A stretch of 64,000 nt of DNA, taken from contig NC_133932.1 of NCBI RefSeq assembly GCF_031877795.1, positions 37,649,180-37,713,179 of the forward strand, written 5' to 3'. The notes beneath the pieces are model-generated. The model worked only from the letters and a program-made list of their open reading frames with translations, had not been told where the DNA came from and did no database searches. Each line of letters begins with the position of its first letter. Within the stretch, counting starts at the first letter, position 1. Shown piece by piece: positions 47,588 through 62,818 of the stretch. Source of the stretch: Strix aluco (lineage: Eukaryota > Chordata > Aves > Strigiformes > Strigidae). A program made the position numbers and the translations under genes.

Positions 47588-50500
47588 CCTTTCTCTGTAA
47601 AATTCAAGAGAAAGAAATAGCTCTTCTAGGCCTCAGTGGAAAGAAATGTGGAGATTAAGGATCCATAAACAATACTGTATATACTTAGCACACTGGCAGA
47701 CAGGCCCATGTCATATGCACAGTAGGACCCGGTGCAAGACTTGGAGCTGTTCCACCCATGTCCGGGAGGTTTGGACCTAATCTGCACTGACTGCTGGATC
47801 TCTTTGAAACTATGCCAGAGAAAAGTGTCAACACTGCTGTTTAAGTATTGTTTTTAAATGAGGGACCACATAAATAAAAAGCGAGACTGAATCATTGGAT
47901 GGAGTCCTCTGGAGGTCTCTCAGCTTAAAAACCATTCCATTCCACCAAGAACATCAAAAAGAAACTAATTTTTTGCTATTCTCTCCATTCCTCCCACGCC
48001 ACAGGCAGACCTTGTGAACAATGCAATCTAGAGGCTGTTCTCAGATGCAGCAGAATTAGTGTAGATTTTTATTCATCATCTTAAGAAGATTACTGCTGCT
48101 AACATTAGAATTTTCCCTACTACATGGTGGACTGGCTGAGGTCCAGAGTGAGTTGGAATTAGAATACTTATATTCTTTTATTAGTTCTCTTTCTTCTTGC
48201 AGTAGAAAATGCTGCACCCCCCAAAAAAAGAATCAGTGAAGAAAGCTGCATCTAGGGATACTAATGCTTCTTTATAGTTTCTCTCCCTTATATATCTCTG
48301 TGTGAGTTTGTAACTCCCACTCCATTTGGTTCTAAGTCTCAGGTTTTAATGAACCCAAATGTAAGCACATCCACAACTGCCATTATTTTGGAGTGGTACT
48401 CTGCGAGATCACTAAGAAGTTATTGTTTTCCTCTCCAAAGTATAAATAGATCCAAATTTACTTGAAACTTGGCATGGAAAGGTTTTATAACTACCATAAA
48501 TCTGACCCTAGCTTCACACAACTCCTAGGACATCATAGTAATTTTCTATGCCTGTAAGTAGTTTTCTCCAGGATTATGTAGTACCATGAAGCATATTTAG
48601 GGGCAGATCTCTTGACTGAACTTGCAGAATAGAAACTGGCATCTAATTAACCTGAGCTGAGATAAAGAGCAGCTGCTTCTATTCTGCTGTGTGTTTGTGA
48701 GGTTTCTGTCCTAGCAGCAAGAGGTTGAGTACAGCTTCCACTTCTGTTCATCACAGCTTAACATTTCAGTATAATTGCAGAGATAGTGAGTGACCCAGCC
48801 TAGAACCGCCAGCTGCCTCTTCCAGTGTCAGGGATAACTTTTGTTGTTGTAAGTGATGCTGTCTGGGTGTGACAGAATGGTTGATAAGCTTGAGAAAACA
48901 TGCCAGAAAACAAAACGAAGCAATGTAGACTTTCAGTTCAGGTAGTTCAAGAAAAGGTGTTCTACAGTTCCCCCCCCAGTAGCTTGCTTCAGGAGAAAGT
49001 CTGACTTGGTTAAAAAGTTGTTCTGGTTATTGCTAGTCAGAAGAGGTTTCACAGACTGAGGCAAGCAACAGAAAACACTCAGGTCCTCAAGTGGTGCAAA
49101 TTGCCATAGCTATGCTGGCTTTGATTTCTGCTGGCTTACACAAGGCCCGAGATGCATTCACTATACTGAAGCTTTTAACCAGTCACTGTTTCATAGAAGT
49201 AGATAGTTTTCTGACAGTGAAACCCCTTATTCTCACAAGCAACAAGTGAGTGTGCCCGTGAGAGTGGGATGAAGCACATGCAGTGGGATGCTCTGGGGTG
49301 ATTCCAATCTACTGGTCCTTTCTGCCAGGGAGGCCAGGCTGCTATAATGGGTTGGGTTAGCTATTCCATACTTTCTTCCCATCTTCACAAAACCTGAAGT
49401 TTTCCTTTCATCTTTCCCACAAGCAGTTGCTTCTCTGGCTTGCTTTCTTACCATCTCCCTCATGCTGTTTCTATCTCACTCTTCATTCTTTTTCCTTCCC
49501 CAGAGAATTTCGTGTCTCTTCAGCACAGTTAGATGCTACTACTCCCTCTGCCTAACTTTCCCTCCTCTTATTTTCCTAGGCAAAGTTCCAGTCCAGGTCT
49601 TTACTAAAGAGTATACATTCACCAAAAGGTTACTGATTAATGCTCTAATTTGGAGTCATGGCTGACCCCCACCCAAGGTCTCTCATTTCTCTCCAGTCTT
49701 GCAAAACACTTTTTCTCAGACAGGATTTAAGGAAGGGCCAGGTGAGCAGGCAGCAAAGAAACATCTGTGGAAGAGCACCACATTTAAGAAAGACAAAGCA
49801 GTCTTTAGGATAGTGGGTTTGGAAACAAGGCTTTTAATTGTTCTCTCTGTCCACCTTATTAGCTTGGGAAGAGAGGAGTAAATATTGGGTTTCCTGAGCA
49901 AAAGAGAAGAAAAAAGTATTTAATTGGTTCTGTTTACATTCAGGTCTAAAATTTGAGCAGTAAATAAAATGAGGTGGGTGTTAGTGCACAGACTCGTTCT
50001 GGCTGTGCTGTATACTGTGCATTCTGTATATGCCAACACTTGTGGTGTCAGGGGTTTAAGTCCTAACTTAAATCCTTCATTGCACTAACCCAGCTTGTGT
50101 TTTCTGATGCAGAGGAAATGCATGAAATTTCTAGTCCTTCTTCTAGATGCTAACCTTGTAAACTCATGGGGCTTGTAATCCTCAGAAACAAGGGAAAGAA
50201 AAATTAATCTATATGGATTAGAAAACACAGGCTGGAGTAATGATCTGAGGTTGGTCAACTGTGTGTCAGCTAAGATGCTGATCAGCTTTATCAACAATCT
50301 GACAAGTCTGTAAATCCAAACAGAACTTAAAGTGCCTGTCAATGCTTAAATTCACACAGGGGAAAACGTTTTCTAGAGAAGTTTTAAATGAGTTGCAGAA
50401 TTAAGTGCTAGAGAAATCCTCAAACACAATGTATAAGGGAGAGCTTTGATTGTAATCATTTTAAGTGACTCAACTATTTTCTATTTTTTTGAGGTTAAAA

Positions 50501-53500
50501 CTGCAAGAAATCGTTGGCAACTCTCAAAACACCAGCACAGGAATATTCACACTCTGGTTTTGACCCCTTTTAAAGATTTTCCAGCTATCCATAACTTTTA
50601 CTTCATTTAGTTTACATTCTTTTACTCATATTATATACACTTATTTTCTTTATTACAATCTGCACTGATGGCAAGGCCAATTAACAGAGCTCCCTTTTCA
50701 GTTGTAGACAGGCTTGCCAAAATCCAATTGCTTAGGCTGAAATTTGTCATGTTGATTGCTTGCCTCAAGCAGAATTATTTTGGAAGGGTTCAGCAAAGTC
50801 ATTCCAGTTGTTTCCAAAAATGAGGCTTGAACAAAATGCAAGCATGTCTAGCAATTAAAAACAATTTCTGGTGGCCTTTTTTTGACTGTTCTGAGCCTTT
50901 GTAATTTTGAACAGAAATGTAAGATTTGCCATCTGGGATGTGACTTTTCTATCTTCAAAACTGGCCAAGTTATAAATGTTTAGAAAGACAAGTCTTACGT
51001 CTGCATGTGTTCAGTGAAGCAGTTAATTATTTTTTAAATGAAAGTTCAACATCACTGAGCCAAACAGTAAGCACTAAACCAACTAAACCGACACTGTCTT
51101 TGCAAGACTTAAGGAAATTAGTTTTCCTTAATTGCTACTACTTGCTTCTGTAAGTTACACTTTGGCCAAGAACCGAAACTAAGAGCATGGTGGTGCTCCC
51201 TCTGTGTTCCTAAGACACCACAGTTGCTTAGGAGGAAATGTACCTCCTTCCTTGGAACCAGGTGGTCACAGAAGCTGGAACAGGGAAGTCAAAGGATGGA
51301 ATGATGGAGTTCAGAAGTGTCTCATCAAGAAACCAGAACCCCAGCATATTAGGAAGGGTTTGATACTTTTGAATGGAAACGGACTGGGAAGGAGGAATAT
51401 GAATCAGGATGTGAGAACCGTGTGTGTGGAAAGGGGCTGGGGTGGACTTCTGAGATTAGGGGATGCCCTGGTACAGTTCTAGGGACTAGGACTAGACAAA
51501 GAAGCAGCATCATTGAGGTTTACTGGGAACCATGATAAGGATGTAGCCTGGGAAGAGAGGGGGCTAGCCCTGAGTTTGTACAGATGAGGTGGAACAGAAA
51601 TGGCCACCACATCTGAAGGCATCAATGAGCAATGAAGTCCCTGAGCCTGCAGCCCATACCTTCCATTGTCTCACTGTTCATTTCCTGTCAGCCATATGAA
51701 GCCCACCAGTGAAATATGCAACTCATCCCATTTCCTACTCGTTCAAGTAGAGGACAACAGCCTACTACCACTATCAGTTACCTCATTAAAACAAGAGGTT
51801 ATGTGGTGGATCTAACAGTTCCAAGCAATCGTGCTGAGGAACAATGTGGGTGTTCATATGTTGCAGCAGAATAGAATTTTTTTCTTTAAATCTAGGAAAT
51901 GCAACATGCTTCTAAGACTATGAAGGTTGCAAAGTCAAGTATTTGAAACAGGCTTTTCTGGAATTAAAGTTGTCCATGCAAAATTAACTGAATTAATTGC
52001 ATGATGGTATTGGTGTAGCTTGTTGTTTACTAACTTTTTCATGCTCAACTTTACAACCTTAATATTCTTTTAAGATAGCTTTCTGTGTGCAATAAACATA
52101 CAACAAGCAGGAGGGAAACCTTTATTCTCTGGTCTCAGTTAGATTTTTCATGTCAACTAGACTATCTGGCACGGGGTTTAATAACTCTCTAATTGCAATT
52201 GAAGCACTTAGCTAAATCAATGCCTACCCTTCCTGATAAAGTTGTTTTTAGATAGCAGTTGTTAAAAGGTGCCAGGTGAAAACTTAGTGAGGTGAAAACA
52301 AGGATAGCATGAATAGGAACCTTTCTTTTGTTCCAGACAACCTCACATCAATAAAGCATTTTTTGTTTTAAAGTGTTTTTGCATGTTTCATATTTAAAAC
52401 ATTTTATATTTAAAAGCAAACCACTCCAAGACCAAGTTTCAGGGAGGCCTTATGAATCTCCCAGCACACAAAACATTTACCATAAACTTATAACAAAGAA
52501 TTTCTTCTTGAACTTTGTGGTTCATTGTGCTAGCTAGCCACCACTTTCATTGGCAGCTCAGAAATGCACTGCACTTCAAGCATGTATAACCTTTCTTTGT
52601 GTCCTCAGTGTACTGTGTGGGTTTAAGTGCACTATCTGTCAGGATAAAGAGACCATTTTCCCTTCCCTGCTCTATAATCACCTGATATATATAAAGAGCT
52701 AGGACTATGGGCCTACCTTCTCCTTTCACTGGGACTTTATTGGAAAACCATGCTTGCTTTTACCAACATTTAAAAAAAAAAGATATGTAGGTGTGATTAA
52801 TCAATACATAGGCTATAAAAAGGTGGATGCTTCTTCTTGCTACACACCTGAGTAATAAGCCCACTGCAACCCAGCCTTAATGATCTACTCTTCAGTTGGA
52901 TGCTTGTTAGATACTTGCCAGAACATGTAACTGCATTTTTATGAGAGAACAACCCTTCCACCCTTTATCTGAAATAGCATCAAATTCAAAAAAGGATGTT
53001 GCTGAGTGTCTGGAACCTAGAAAGTTTGGAATTTTGTTTTTTGAGGTGTGGGGGGGGAGGCAGAAGCGTGGTTTGAAGTACTGTCTAGTGCCTTTGGTGC
53101 CTGACCTTGCTCATTAATCTCTGCTACTTGGAAAAGGCTTCGAAAATTACATTACCCTATACCATCAGTCCTCACTCAATAAACACAGACACTAAAGTCA
53201 GGGACGAGAAATCCCACAGAGCTTTGGTATTGACTTGTTAGAATTGCAGGCTTTAGCCTCACAATACAGTAACTGTCTATAAGTAATGAACAAGCTGCTG
53301 AGAAGGACACCTTGCCCTCTGGATTCATTCCCCATTCTTTTAGAGAATCTCTTCACTGCCATTTTTTAATGCCTTATGCCAAACAGTAAATTGTCCTAGG
53401 TGCCAATAAGGTCTTTTCTATTACTCAGTGAGAGGAAATTTGTGGAAGAGCAGAGCTATGCTCACGTTCTGTCTCGGAGCCAATCGTCATATTAACCTTA

Positions 53501-56500
53501 GCACCAGTTTCTGCTCTAGAGGAGGGGAAAGAAAAAACGATCACAAGGATATATGGGTGGGGTTGTATTTCTTCCATTAAGGAATGCTGAAGCAGTAACT
53601 TGTGTGCTTTGACATTTAATGAACGTGTGTGCATATTGCCCTGTAAAATTGTAATTCTCTATTAAGTGCACATCGGCTAAGATTTCAGTGCAGAAGCCAT
53701 GCCTCCTCCTTACCCACCAGTGATGCACAGGACCCAGGAAGGAAGGGGAGGGCATTCATGTTGGGGAACTGTACAACGAGGTGGTCACTATGTTTTTCTG
53801 TGCATTTCATGCAGACTATAATCTCATGTCAGTGGGGGCCTTCCTTGGCTTGGATCAGCAATGAGAAGCACAGCTAGCAATACCTTTTAAAAGGTACTTG
53901 TCTCCTCCAGCACATCCAGTACATCTGACTCACCCATTTTATTTCTTCTCCTTTATGTAGTCTTAGTCTTGCAGGCAAGTAATGGCTACCTTTGACACAT
54001 GCTAGGTGTAACAAGGTTCCTTTGAGCATCTCCACTCTTCAGCAGAATGTCACCAGCCATCACCTGGCTCATTATTAGCTAAATAGCAGAGTAGAGATTC
54101 TGTGTTTGCAGTAGCTTGCACATTCAATTATAGTTCTCACAGCAACTGTCATTTGCCTACTTGTTCATATGAAGCATTTGTTGTGCTGTGTTAACTGTAA
54201 TCCCTTATTAGGGAAATATAAGAAGTCTTACTGGTGTACACTTAAAATAAAGGTTTTTGAGCATGAAATAGTCTCTCTGTAGCAAGCAGGCACACATACA
54301 TGCATAAAAATTCAGTATCCTTGAAATAAACTGAAAGGATAGCAAGAGGTGCTGTTACAGGTTTTTTGTCTGTTCAACTATATATCTATAAAAAAAGAAA
54401 TGTATGCAGACTGTTCAGTCAGCTCCTGAGGGAACATGAGAGAATCCAGATCAGCTGCACAACTGGCAGCTTCACTGGCAATCTCAGCAGAGGGAACAAA
54501 TGTTCATTTTGACCCTCTGTTGAAAGTGAGCTGTTCTCTCCTTGCTAGCTATGGGATGGAGGCATACAGAGTAGTGTGAGAAGGTGTGCCTCTTTTATTT
54601 TCTTCCTTTCTGAAACAAATACATTTTCTCAGCTGTTACAGTTTCAGTGTAGTACATTTCATAAGGGCTAAATAATTTATTTGATGAAAAAGAATTTCAC
54701 ATGAAATAGCAGATAAGTGTGATCATATGAAATTCTGCAATCTGTAGTTCAGGCACCACTCAGGGTCAGGGAATGTTACTCATTTGACTAAATATCAATA
54801 TCTACATCTGAACTAGTCAACCTGAGCTCCCTTTATAGCAAATAGAGAACTAGCCAATACAGGAAGGGGATTCAAGGGTGAGATTCATGCTATTGTAAAA
54901 TGTCTACCTAGTAGGTCTGATGAATTGTACCTTCAGAGTGCCTATTTTTCTCTGTTGGATGGTAGGTTTCTTTCTAAAGCAAGCTGCTGCTGAGCTCTGA
55001 TGTAAATACCTGCAAGTTAGGTTAGGTGAATTTTGCTCAGAAGTTGGACAGAGCTTTATATCTAGAATCCAGTTTTTAAATGTTCGGCCTAATGAGCTTC
55101 TGCACAACATGTAACATGGCCCTCCAAATGGCTGTTGGGTGAGACAGCCTGGAATACACTGACAACACCCTCCAGCATATAATTCCTTTCAGAGCCGTGT
55201 TGCCACAGGATCTTAATTTATTTCCCTCTTATTTCTATTTCATTGTTATCATGCATTCTCCTGAGGTGCCTTTCTTGCTAAGGAAGTTAAGCAAACCAGC
55301 CTGCAGGGGAAATAAACATATAGTGTGGCTTTTTGTGTTCAATGGAGACTGTTCAGATAACACCCCAAGCAAAAGAAAACAGTGGAAATTTCCTAGAACC
55401 CTCCTGCAACAGAATTTCTTTGCTGTGTGGTAGAAAACTACAGCTGGGTGACTGCTTTCAGGAGTCAGAGATGTTAAAATTTTGTACCTTTTTTGAGAGA
55501 ATTTCACTATACAGAACATTCAGTAAGACCACTGGCCAGACTGCATCAATCCAGTACTGCATCTGCTTGCACTTGTGGATGCTGGAGCAGAAGTCACAAA
55601 GCCAGTTGATGCAGGAGCATGTAAGATCTACTGGCAGGCTAAGACTCATGGTAAATCGATGTCTATCAGAGTATGCTGGTCTTCGCTCAGACTGTGACTG
55701 AACTACCTTGGAGCTGCTCCAGAAGCCTAGGTTTCAGATCCATTGCATCTCTGGGCCTCTACTGATGGGATGCGTTTGGTTTTGTGGAGGGGTGGCAAAA
55801 TTTATTTTGCCAAATACACTCCCAAAAAAATCTCTTGGAGCATGATTGTTCAACTCAGCCTGTGGGCTGGATCTGGTACCCCGTGACAATTTTCTTCTGT
55901 CTCCAAAGGACTCCAGATGCTTCCTTGGGCATTTTTAACCTTACAAGCTCCACTGCTATCTGCAAGACTGAGAATAGCCCAGCTGCCTCCACAAGCACCC
56001 CCAAGCTGGGCTATAGTGTAAGATGTTAAAAAACCATGGTACATACCTGTATTAAAACAATGGCTTTTTCATGATGGGATTGTGCCAAAGTAATTATCCT
56101 ATTACCAGCACAGAACAGTGCCCATATTCATGCAAATAAAAGTTGCAGTGTTTGGACATAATTTAAGTTGTTCCTTGCATTTAATTTATGGTAAAGTAAA
56201 TGCTTCTTACAGATAATCTTATTTACAAGGCGTTTTTTGATACCACGTTGTAAGGCATAGCAGGTACTGAAATTACTCTTTTGCTTAAGAGTGTAATGTT
56301 GAATAGCAAAGCTCAGTTCCTATACCTTATACTGTCCACTGCCGAGTGTGTGGTTAAATACTTTGTAATTAAAACCAGGTTATGGATTTTACAAGAGGAG
56401 AATATCTTCTTGCTGTGACTTTCTAAGCGCTCACATAACAGTTTTTATTAAAGTTACTATGAAAACTTAAAATAGTGCTCTCATTAGTTGCTAACAGAGA

Positions 56501-59500
56501 TCTGCCAGTATACAATGATGCCTAGAAGCTGCCCTTATTTTCCATTTTGAAGATGAGCAGGGCAAAATCTCAGTCTTCATATTCTTAATTTTGTGTGTCA
56601 AGAGAAACACTTTCTGACACCATACCACAATTCTTTTGATTGACTCCTCTCCTTTTTCTGATTGACAGGTTTTCCTCTGTAACCTATGCTATCTTCCCCA
56701 GCTCATCTCACTTTGGCAGTGCATGAATTTGAGCCCCCTTTTCTGCTACTTCTATGTGGCATATTGTGATCACTGCCATTTCTCTGAGCTTATTCCCTAG
56801 CTACTCTTAGGAACTGCAAATGTGGAGGGGGGGAGCGTTCCTGGAAAGCAAAGCCGTTGCGTGACACAAGGGAGGCAGTACTGCGTTGGAAGATGAACAC
56901 CTCTCTCTCACATTTTCCTTGCAAGGGCTCTCAGGTACTGTTGGTCATCACACAATTAATAGCAAGTGCCAACTCATTTTGAGTCAGTTCTCTCGCAGTC
57001 TAGAGCTACAGAGTGTTTTGAAGTGCTGAAGGCTACATCTCTATTAGAAAATAAAATGTGCTAGAGCTTCTTCTCTGACTTTGATGTAAAGTGGCACAGC
57101 ATGGCTAAACTCTCTTTCCCTCAAAAACCCAGGGTGTTCTCATTCACCCTGCCTGCAAGGTAGGGTCCTGGCTATGTTATGCGGCCACAGTAGCCAGGCA
57201 GTGCCTGGCAAAGGGCTAGGTGAAACAGTGCAGCCATGCCAGTGGCTCCACTATTACATGCTCTAGAGAAGCTGTGGATGGCGCCTGAGTCATACCGTGG
57301 CCTTGGGTACTGTCCTGGTGTAGCCATAGCCTAGGAGGTAGCCTTGAGGAAGTTCTCCTGTTGTTATTTTGAACTTGATTGCTGAAGACGCTCTTGCAAA
57401 GGTCATAGTACTGAGGGGCGGTGGAAGGGGGAGAATTTATTGTTCTGCATTTGTAACCACATTAGGGTTCCCATCTACGGCTTGGAGTGCCTGAATGCTA
57501 CCATAATAGGAAAGTAACTGATCATATATTAATCAAGGAGTTGACTAGTGAGTCAAGACAGTGGCTTGCTTCACGCACGGCTGAAATGCAGCTCGTACCA
57601 TAGTTTAGCTGTTTAAAGGCACAGTGTTTACTGAGGAAGTGAGAACTGGAAATTGCACAGGAAATTAAAAACACATCATATTGATTCCTATTTAAAACTT
57701 GGCTGTGACATTGGAGATCACATGCATGCAGCTGCAGAAAGAGACTCCATAACTTTGGACTGAATTTGTGAGGAGGATCATGGCACTGTCTCCTGGAGGA
57801 GAGGATTTAGGACTGTATTATCCCTGCTGGTGGGGCACTGGTCTGCAGAGACAGAGCGACCTGACTGTGCCAGCTCTTGATCCCCAGCACCATTTCCTTT
57901 TAGGTCCCAGAGGCTTCCATTTTTTTGCCAGTCAGTCTAGCACTCCTCAGGTGCAGCTTTAGCTAGTAAGAGATGAAATTACACAGCTGATGGCCATTTT
58001 AATTTGCTATGTTCCTTGTTAAACTTCCACAAAGTTTGATCTCCACATGGGGATGTGAATTATGGCCTCTAGTTTTGTGCCCAGAATACCTCATAGATAC
58101 CCATTAACATGTAAGTCTATGCAGCACTTATACATTTATAAGCCATTTTAAAAGTCTGTAAGTGATACATTAATTATTTTGGAGATTAGGAATGATTGCT
58201 TAAATTATATTAGCATTTAAAGAAAAATAATATTTGCCTCTATTAATTGTTGAGCAAAATCAATTCATCTGTAGCTGGCTACGAATTAGTTGAAAATACA
58301 ATTTTTGTAAACTGAATTTTATTACTATTCTTTTCTGTTTCATTATACGTTATCCCAATATACATAGTTTTGTGCTTCTTTGTTTATCTTATGTCAGAAA
58401 TAGTATTGCTGCTCTCCAATGTTATTACAACTAGGAAAAAAAAAAAGATGAATTAGAAACTTCAAAAGCCTCATGCTGAAATAACATTTTTAAAATTGTA
58501 TAAGAACAACTGCTATTTTCTACAGCAAAACTATTTTTTCAAATTTGAGATAACACTGCATTACAAAAGTAAAGGTCAATTTGAAGAAGAAAGTATTCTG
58601 GTTGCCTAATGAAGTTGTCTTCTTTATACCAAACTATAATTTACAGTCTAATAGGAAGATGTTAATTCTTTCCTGGTTTGCTTTGAGTGATACTAAGGGG
58701 CCGGTTGGTGTGGTTCAGATAAGAATAGCTGTTACATTTAATCTGATCACTAATAATAACCTTTATTTCCCTTCACACTGTGTTTTTGAAGTCACAGGAG
58801 ACTACTGAGCTCCAGGGTTTGTTCTTCAGTTTCAGAGATGGTTGCTGTGTGGACATTGCACTTCTCCAGCACCTACCATCTTCAAATAACTGACCGTGGA
58901 AAATGAACAACCTTACATAAACCCATAACCTCCCCCACCGTTGAGTGTCTACCTATTGACACTCAAACAGAACAGGCAGCCTATGAATTTGAAAGGTGGC
59001 CCTTAAATGTCTGAGTTCATTATGGAGTGAAGAAACAAGAACAAATGTAGTGAAGTAGTCCTTGTCACAAAATGAGTATCTCACCCTGCAGCATTTTTAA
59101 TGAGTAGGAAGGAAAATGATTGGTTTATTCCTGAGCTAATTAGAGAAAAACTCTGCCCGTAAAAGTGAAGTAGTTGGATTTTCTATATAACAGTCAGATA
59201 GTGATAACCCATTGTGCAGATATGGATAGGAAGGGGAAGAAGACAGAATTTCTGTCTTGCATAGTCCCATGGTTGCTGCTCATAGGACTGAAGGGATTGT
59301 GCCTCTTGTGTCTGAGTAGGCGATGGGGCCACAAGACTGTCACACTGAGGTAATTCCACAAAGGCCTGGTACTGCGTTAGCATTATGCTAGCGCGTTGGT
59401 AAAGCAAGTAATTACAAGACTTCCAGGGATTCAGGTCTTTTGCAGATGACCACCAACCTGGAGATTAGCCAGTAATATCACAAAAGCCAATGGCTTTAAA

Positions 59501-62211
59501 TGACTCTATCAATCTAGGAAAGTTAGACCAAAATTTCATACAATTTTGTGTTGTGGCATCAGGAACATGCATGTAAAAAAAGTAATCTCCAAGAGGTTTG
59601 TGCCTAGACAGTAAGTCAGGAGGCAGACAGAGCTAACAGAAAGGCCAATAACACCCTGATGCAGTAAGGGCAATCTAGGCAATGAGAATATTGCATCACA
59701 CCAGCAGTATCATGGAGGTCCATCCCTCAACATGTATAGTTACCATGCTAATGAGCTTTCATCAGCCCACTGGGCTATAACAAGCAGGCTACTCATACAA
59801 ATAATTCTCTCTGGATCATCCCATCACTGGAGGGGTGCTGAGGCAAAGTCCTCACAACAGCCTGTCTCCCCAGACCACAGCTGCAAGCTGTATACACTAA
59901 GCTAGTGAGGTCGCAAAACCAGTGCAATGCTCAAGGCCCTGGGACATGTTTGTTCCTGATACCACAGAAAGCAATAAGCTGGAGCTGCTGAGCTGATGAT
60001 CTCAGAGAGGCCTCTACTTGGCATTTTATTCAGCAAAAAAAAGTCTGGGAAATAAATAAGAGAAGGCAAGGTTAGATCAAGGCTCTCTTCTGCATGTCAG
60101 TACTACCCTCCTTTCTTCTCTTGGGCTTGGGCAATGTCCGCTCCCCCAACATTGCCATCTTTTCAGCTGCCCTGTGAAGTAAGAGTCTGGTGGGGAGCAG
60201 CAGGGTGACCAAAACAAAGGGTCAGAGCCAGCCTCCTGGGTAATGTGGCCCTGGCGCTTTTATTGAGAAGCAGACTGTTGCCTTTCTTCAGCCATAAGGT
60301 CAGTTATGGTGTTATTTTTCCTCATCTTGCACAGAAGGAAAAGGCTAGGTTGACTCCCATAGAAGAAGATGGGACCTGTCTTTTACTTCCTCACACCTCA
60401 GTTGAATACAGAAGGGGAAGAATGGCCACATCAACTCTTGGCTTTCAAAACTGGTACTTGTAAGGAGTTAAATCTGGCCTCCATACATCTAAGCACCCGT
60501 ACATTTTCTCTAGCTGTCTGGTTGCTTTGTGGAGTCTAGTCTGATAAAATGACTCTTCCCATCACATAAAGATAATGCTCCACATGAATGTCAACATCCG
60601 TGAGATTCCTGCCCATTTTGGTCCTCTTTAATTAGGGACTGTTCTGCCTCATTGGACAGACTGGTGTAATAGCTTGGGATCAGAGTAGCATAAAGATTGT
60701 CACAGCTTGAATAATCTTTTGAGCAGTGGGAGGTAATGATCCTGCCTGAGGCAAAATACCGCTTCAGGCATGTTATGGGGCACTGTGATTCTGTCCCACA
60801 CTTCATTTAGTCTTTTTGCAAATGCTGTGGTTTAGCCCCTGAAAAATGCAGTATTTTTATGAGTATATTCCATCTTCAGTACAGTCCCGTAATTCCTGTT
60901 GGATGTGGGCCGGGTGAGCAGGGGCGGAGGATAGCACTTAAGACATGAAATGCCAGTTAGAGGCTCCAGCCCATGCAATTTTTCATGCTGAATGTTTTTC
61001 CAGAAGGTGACAAGCAATCTCTATTTCATGTGGAGGATGGAGAAATTCTGAGAATAAAGAGTGAGTTCTCTTTTCCCCCAAGGCCATCCCTCCAGCTTTT
61101 GCCCTTCCATGAACACTTTTAGGAAAGACCAGTCTGTTCAGCCTGTGTTCAGAGGTCACAAAAGACTGCTTTAGGCTTTTGTCCCAAGTGGAATAAGCAG
61201 TGTTTTCTTTTTCCAGTGTTGTCACAATTTATTTTACTTTATAGTTGAAGAGTAAATGAAAGAAATAGCTGAAGGCATATTTGTGAATAATTACACTTGC
61301 ACCACATTTCTTGAGAGTTTGCTGGGTAAGATTTGTGTGTAAGATTTGATTGTTTTCCTTGTTACTGACAGCTTCATTATCCATCCAGCATTTGCAATGG
61401 ATTACAAGGCACTGTAGCAGGTTATGGAGACAGCATTCTAATGTTTCATCTGGAAATGGAATAAATAGATCTTTTTCAATTGCAACGATGTGAAATGAGC
61501 TTTCAGCATATTAGATTTGGAAAACAGCTAATTAGATGTTGTTTCAGGCTCTCCTGCTGGGATGACTATTGTATATACTGAAGTAAAATCTGCACCCTGC
61601 AAGTTGTCTCAGTCTTTAGTCCTGCAAAGTAGCCTGTAGCACCAGACAGGCTGATCAACAGTTGATGTGCTCCAAGGAGTTTGTTCCACCACAAGTCATA
61701 TTTGCCTGAATTGACATATGGCCAGAGTCAGTCCACACATGATTTTGAAAAACTCATCAGATACTAAACTTCTGCTATGGCCAACCCATCACTGTTGGTG
61801 GTGATCAGAACCCAGCACAGACATGTACTGACTCCTCCAGCTTGTCATGGCATGTTCAGAAGAAGAGTGGGAGTCATTATCTAGGAAAGGGAATTTGGAC
61901 TAAGTATGAAGAAATCTTACAGGGAAAGCCTTGAAATAACTGAGTGGAGTGAGAAAGGTTAGGGGGTTTATTTTTTATGGTGTTAATGAAGCTAAATCCC
62001 CTCAAAAAGCAGAAGGCGCAGGCCAGTGCTTATCAACCCTTTTTGATTTCTGAATCCCTCAAAATCACAAGTAGCTTGTGAATTGAAGGGTACTGACAAC
62101 AATCTTGTTCCTCCTAGTTTCTTCATATGGACCTGTGGTAGTCCAGGGATCCTCAGATATCCATGTGGAAGAAATCTGCTCGTAGTCTAGAAAGTGTGCA
62201 TATCGACAAAA

Positions 62212-62230
62212 GTGTGTGTGTGTGTGTGTG
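62212..62230 (+). repeat. (GT)n microsatellite
   Basis: A 19-bp uninterrupted GT run in intron 2. Confidence 0.9.
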
Positions 62231-62745
62231 ACAGGATGGGGAGGGAATCCAGATCTACCTTTATTGCTACATAAAGATAGCTTAGAAAAAGGTGGCTTGT
62301 TATCAGACAATGGTTGGCCCTCACTGGTAGGAATGAAGAAAGCAAGTTCGAGAGTAAAGCCTCTGCAAGTGCTTATCTATGCTCTGGCCTGCTGAGAGTG
62401 AAAATTTCCTGGCTTTTCAGACCACTTCCAAGCTAGTGATCCCTTGTGAAGGGAGAGCTAGGAGTGGGAGACAGTGAAAGCAGGAGGGACATTTCTATGG
62501 GCTTGCTTTCAGTTCTCTGCATAAATTTCATGATTTGAGCATTCAAACTTAATAGCCTGCATGTTTAAGATATAGCAACAACTACTGACAGGTAAAAGCT
62601 CGTGTGGCATAGGTGCGTAGATAGTAGGAAGGGTGCAAAAAGGCTTTTAGTCACTCATCTTGGTGCAGTAAGGTCATCTCTAGTCTGTGCAGATCCCGAG
62701 CCCAGGCTGGGTTTTCACTGTAATTAAGTGGGTCAGTTGTTAATT

Positions 62746-62818
62746 CACAGAATCGTAGAATGGTTTGGGTTGGAAGGAACCTTAAAGATCACCTAGTTCC
62801 AACTCCCCTGCCATGGGG
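62746..62818 (-). mobile_element. CR1 LINE 3'-terminal remnant, antisense
   Basis: The text 'cacagaatcgtagaatggtttgggttggaaggaacc' followed by 'ttaaagatcacctagttccaactcccctgccatggg' is the reverse complement of the CR1 3' terminus. Only about 73 bp survive, so the copy is extensively 5'-truncated, as is usual for CR1. It ends exactly where a GT microsatellite begins. No coding sequence remains. Confidence 0.93.
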
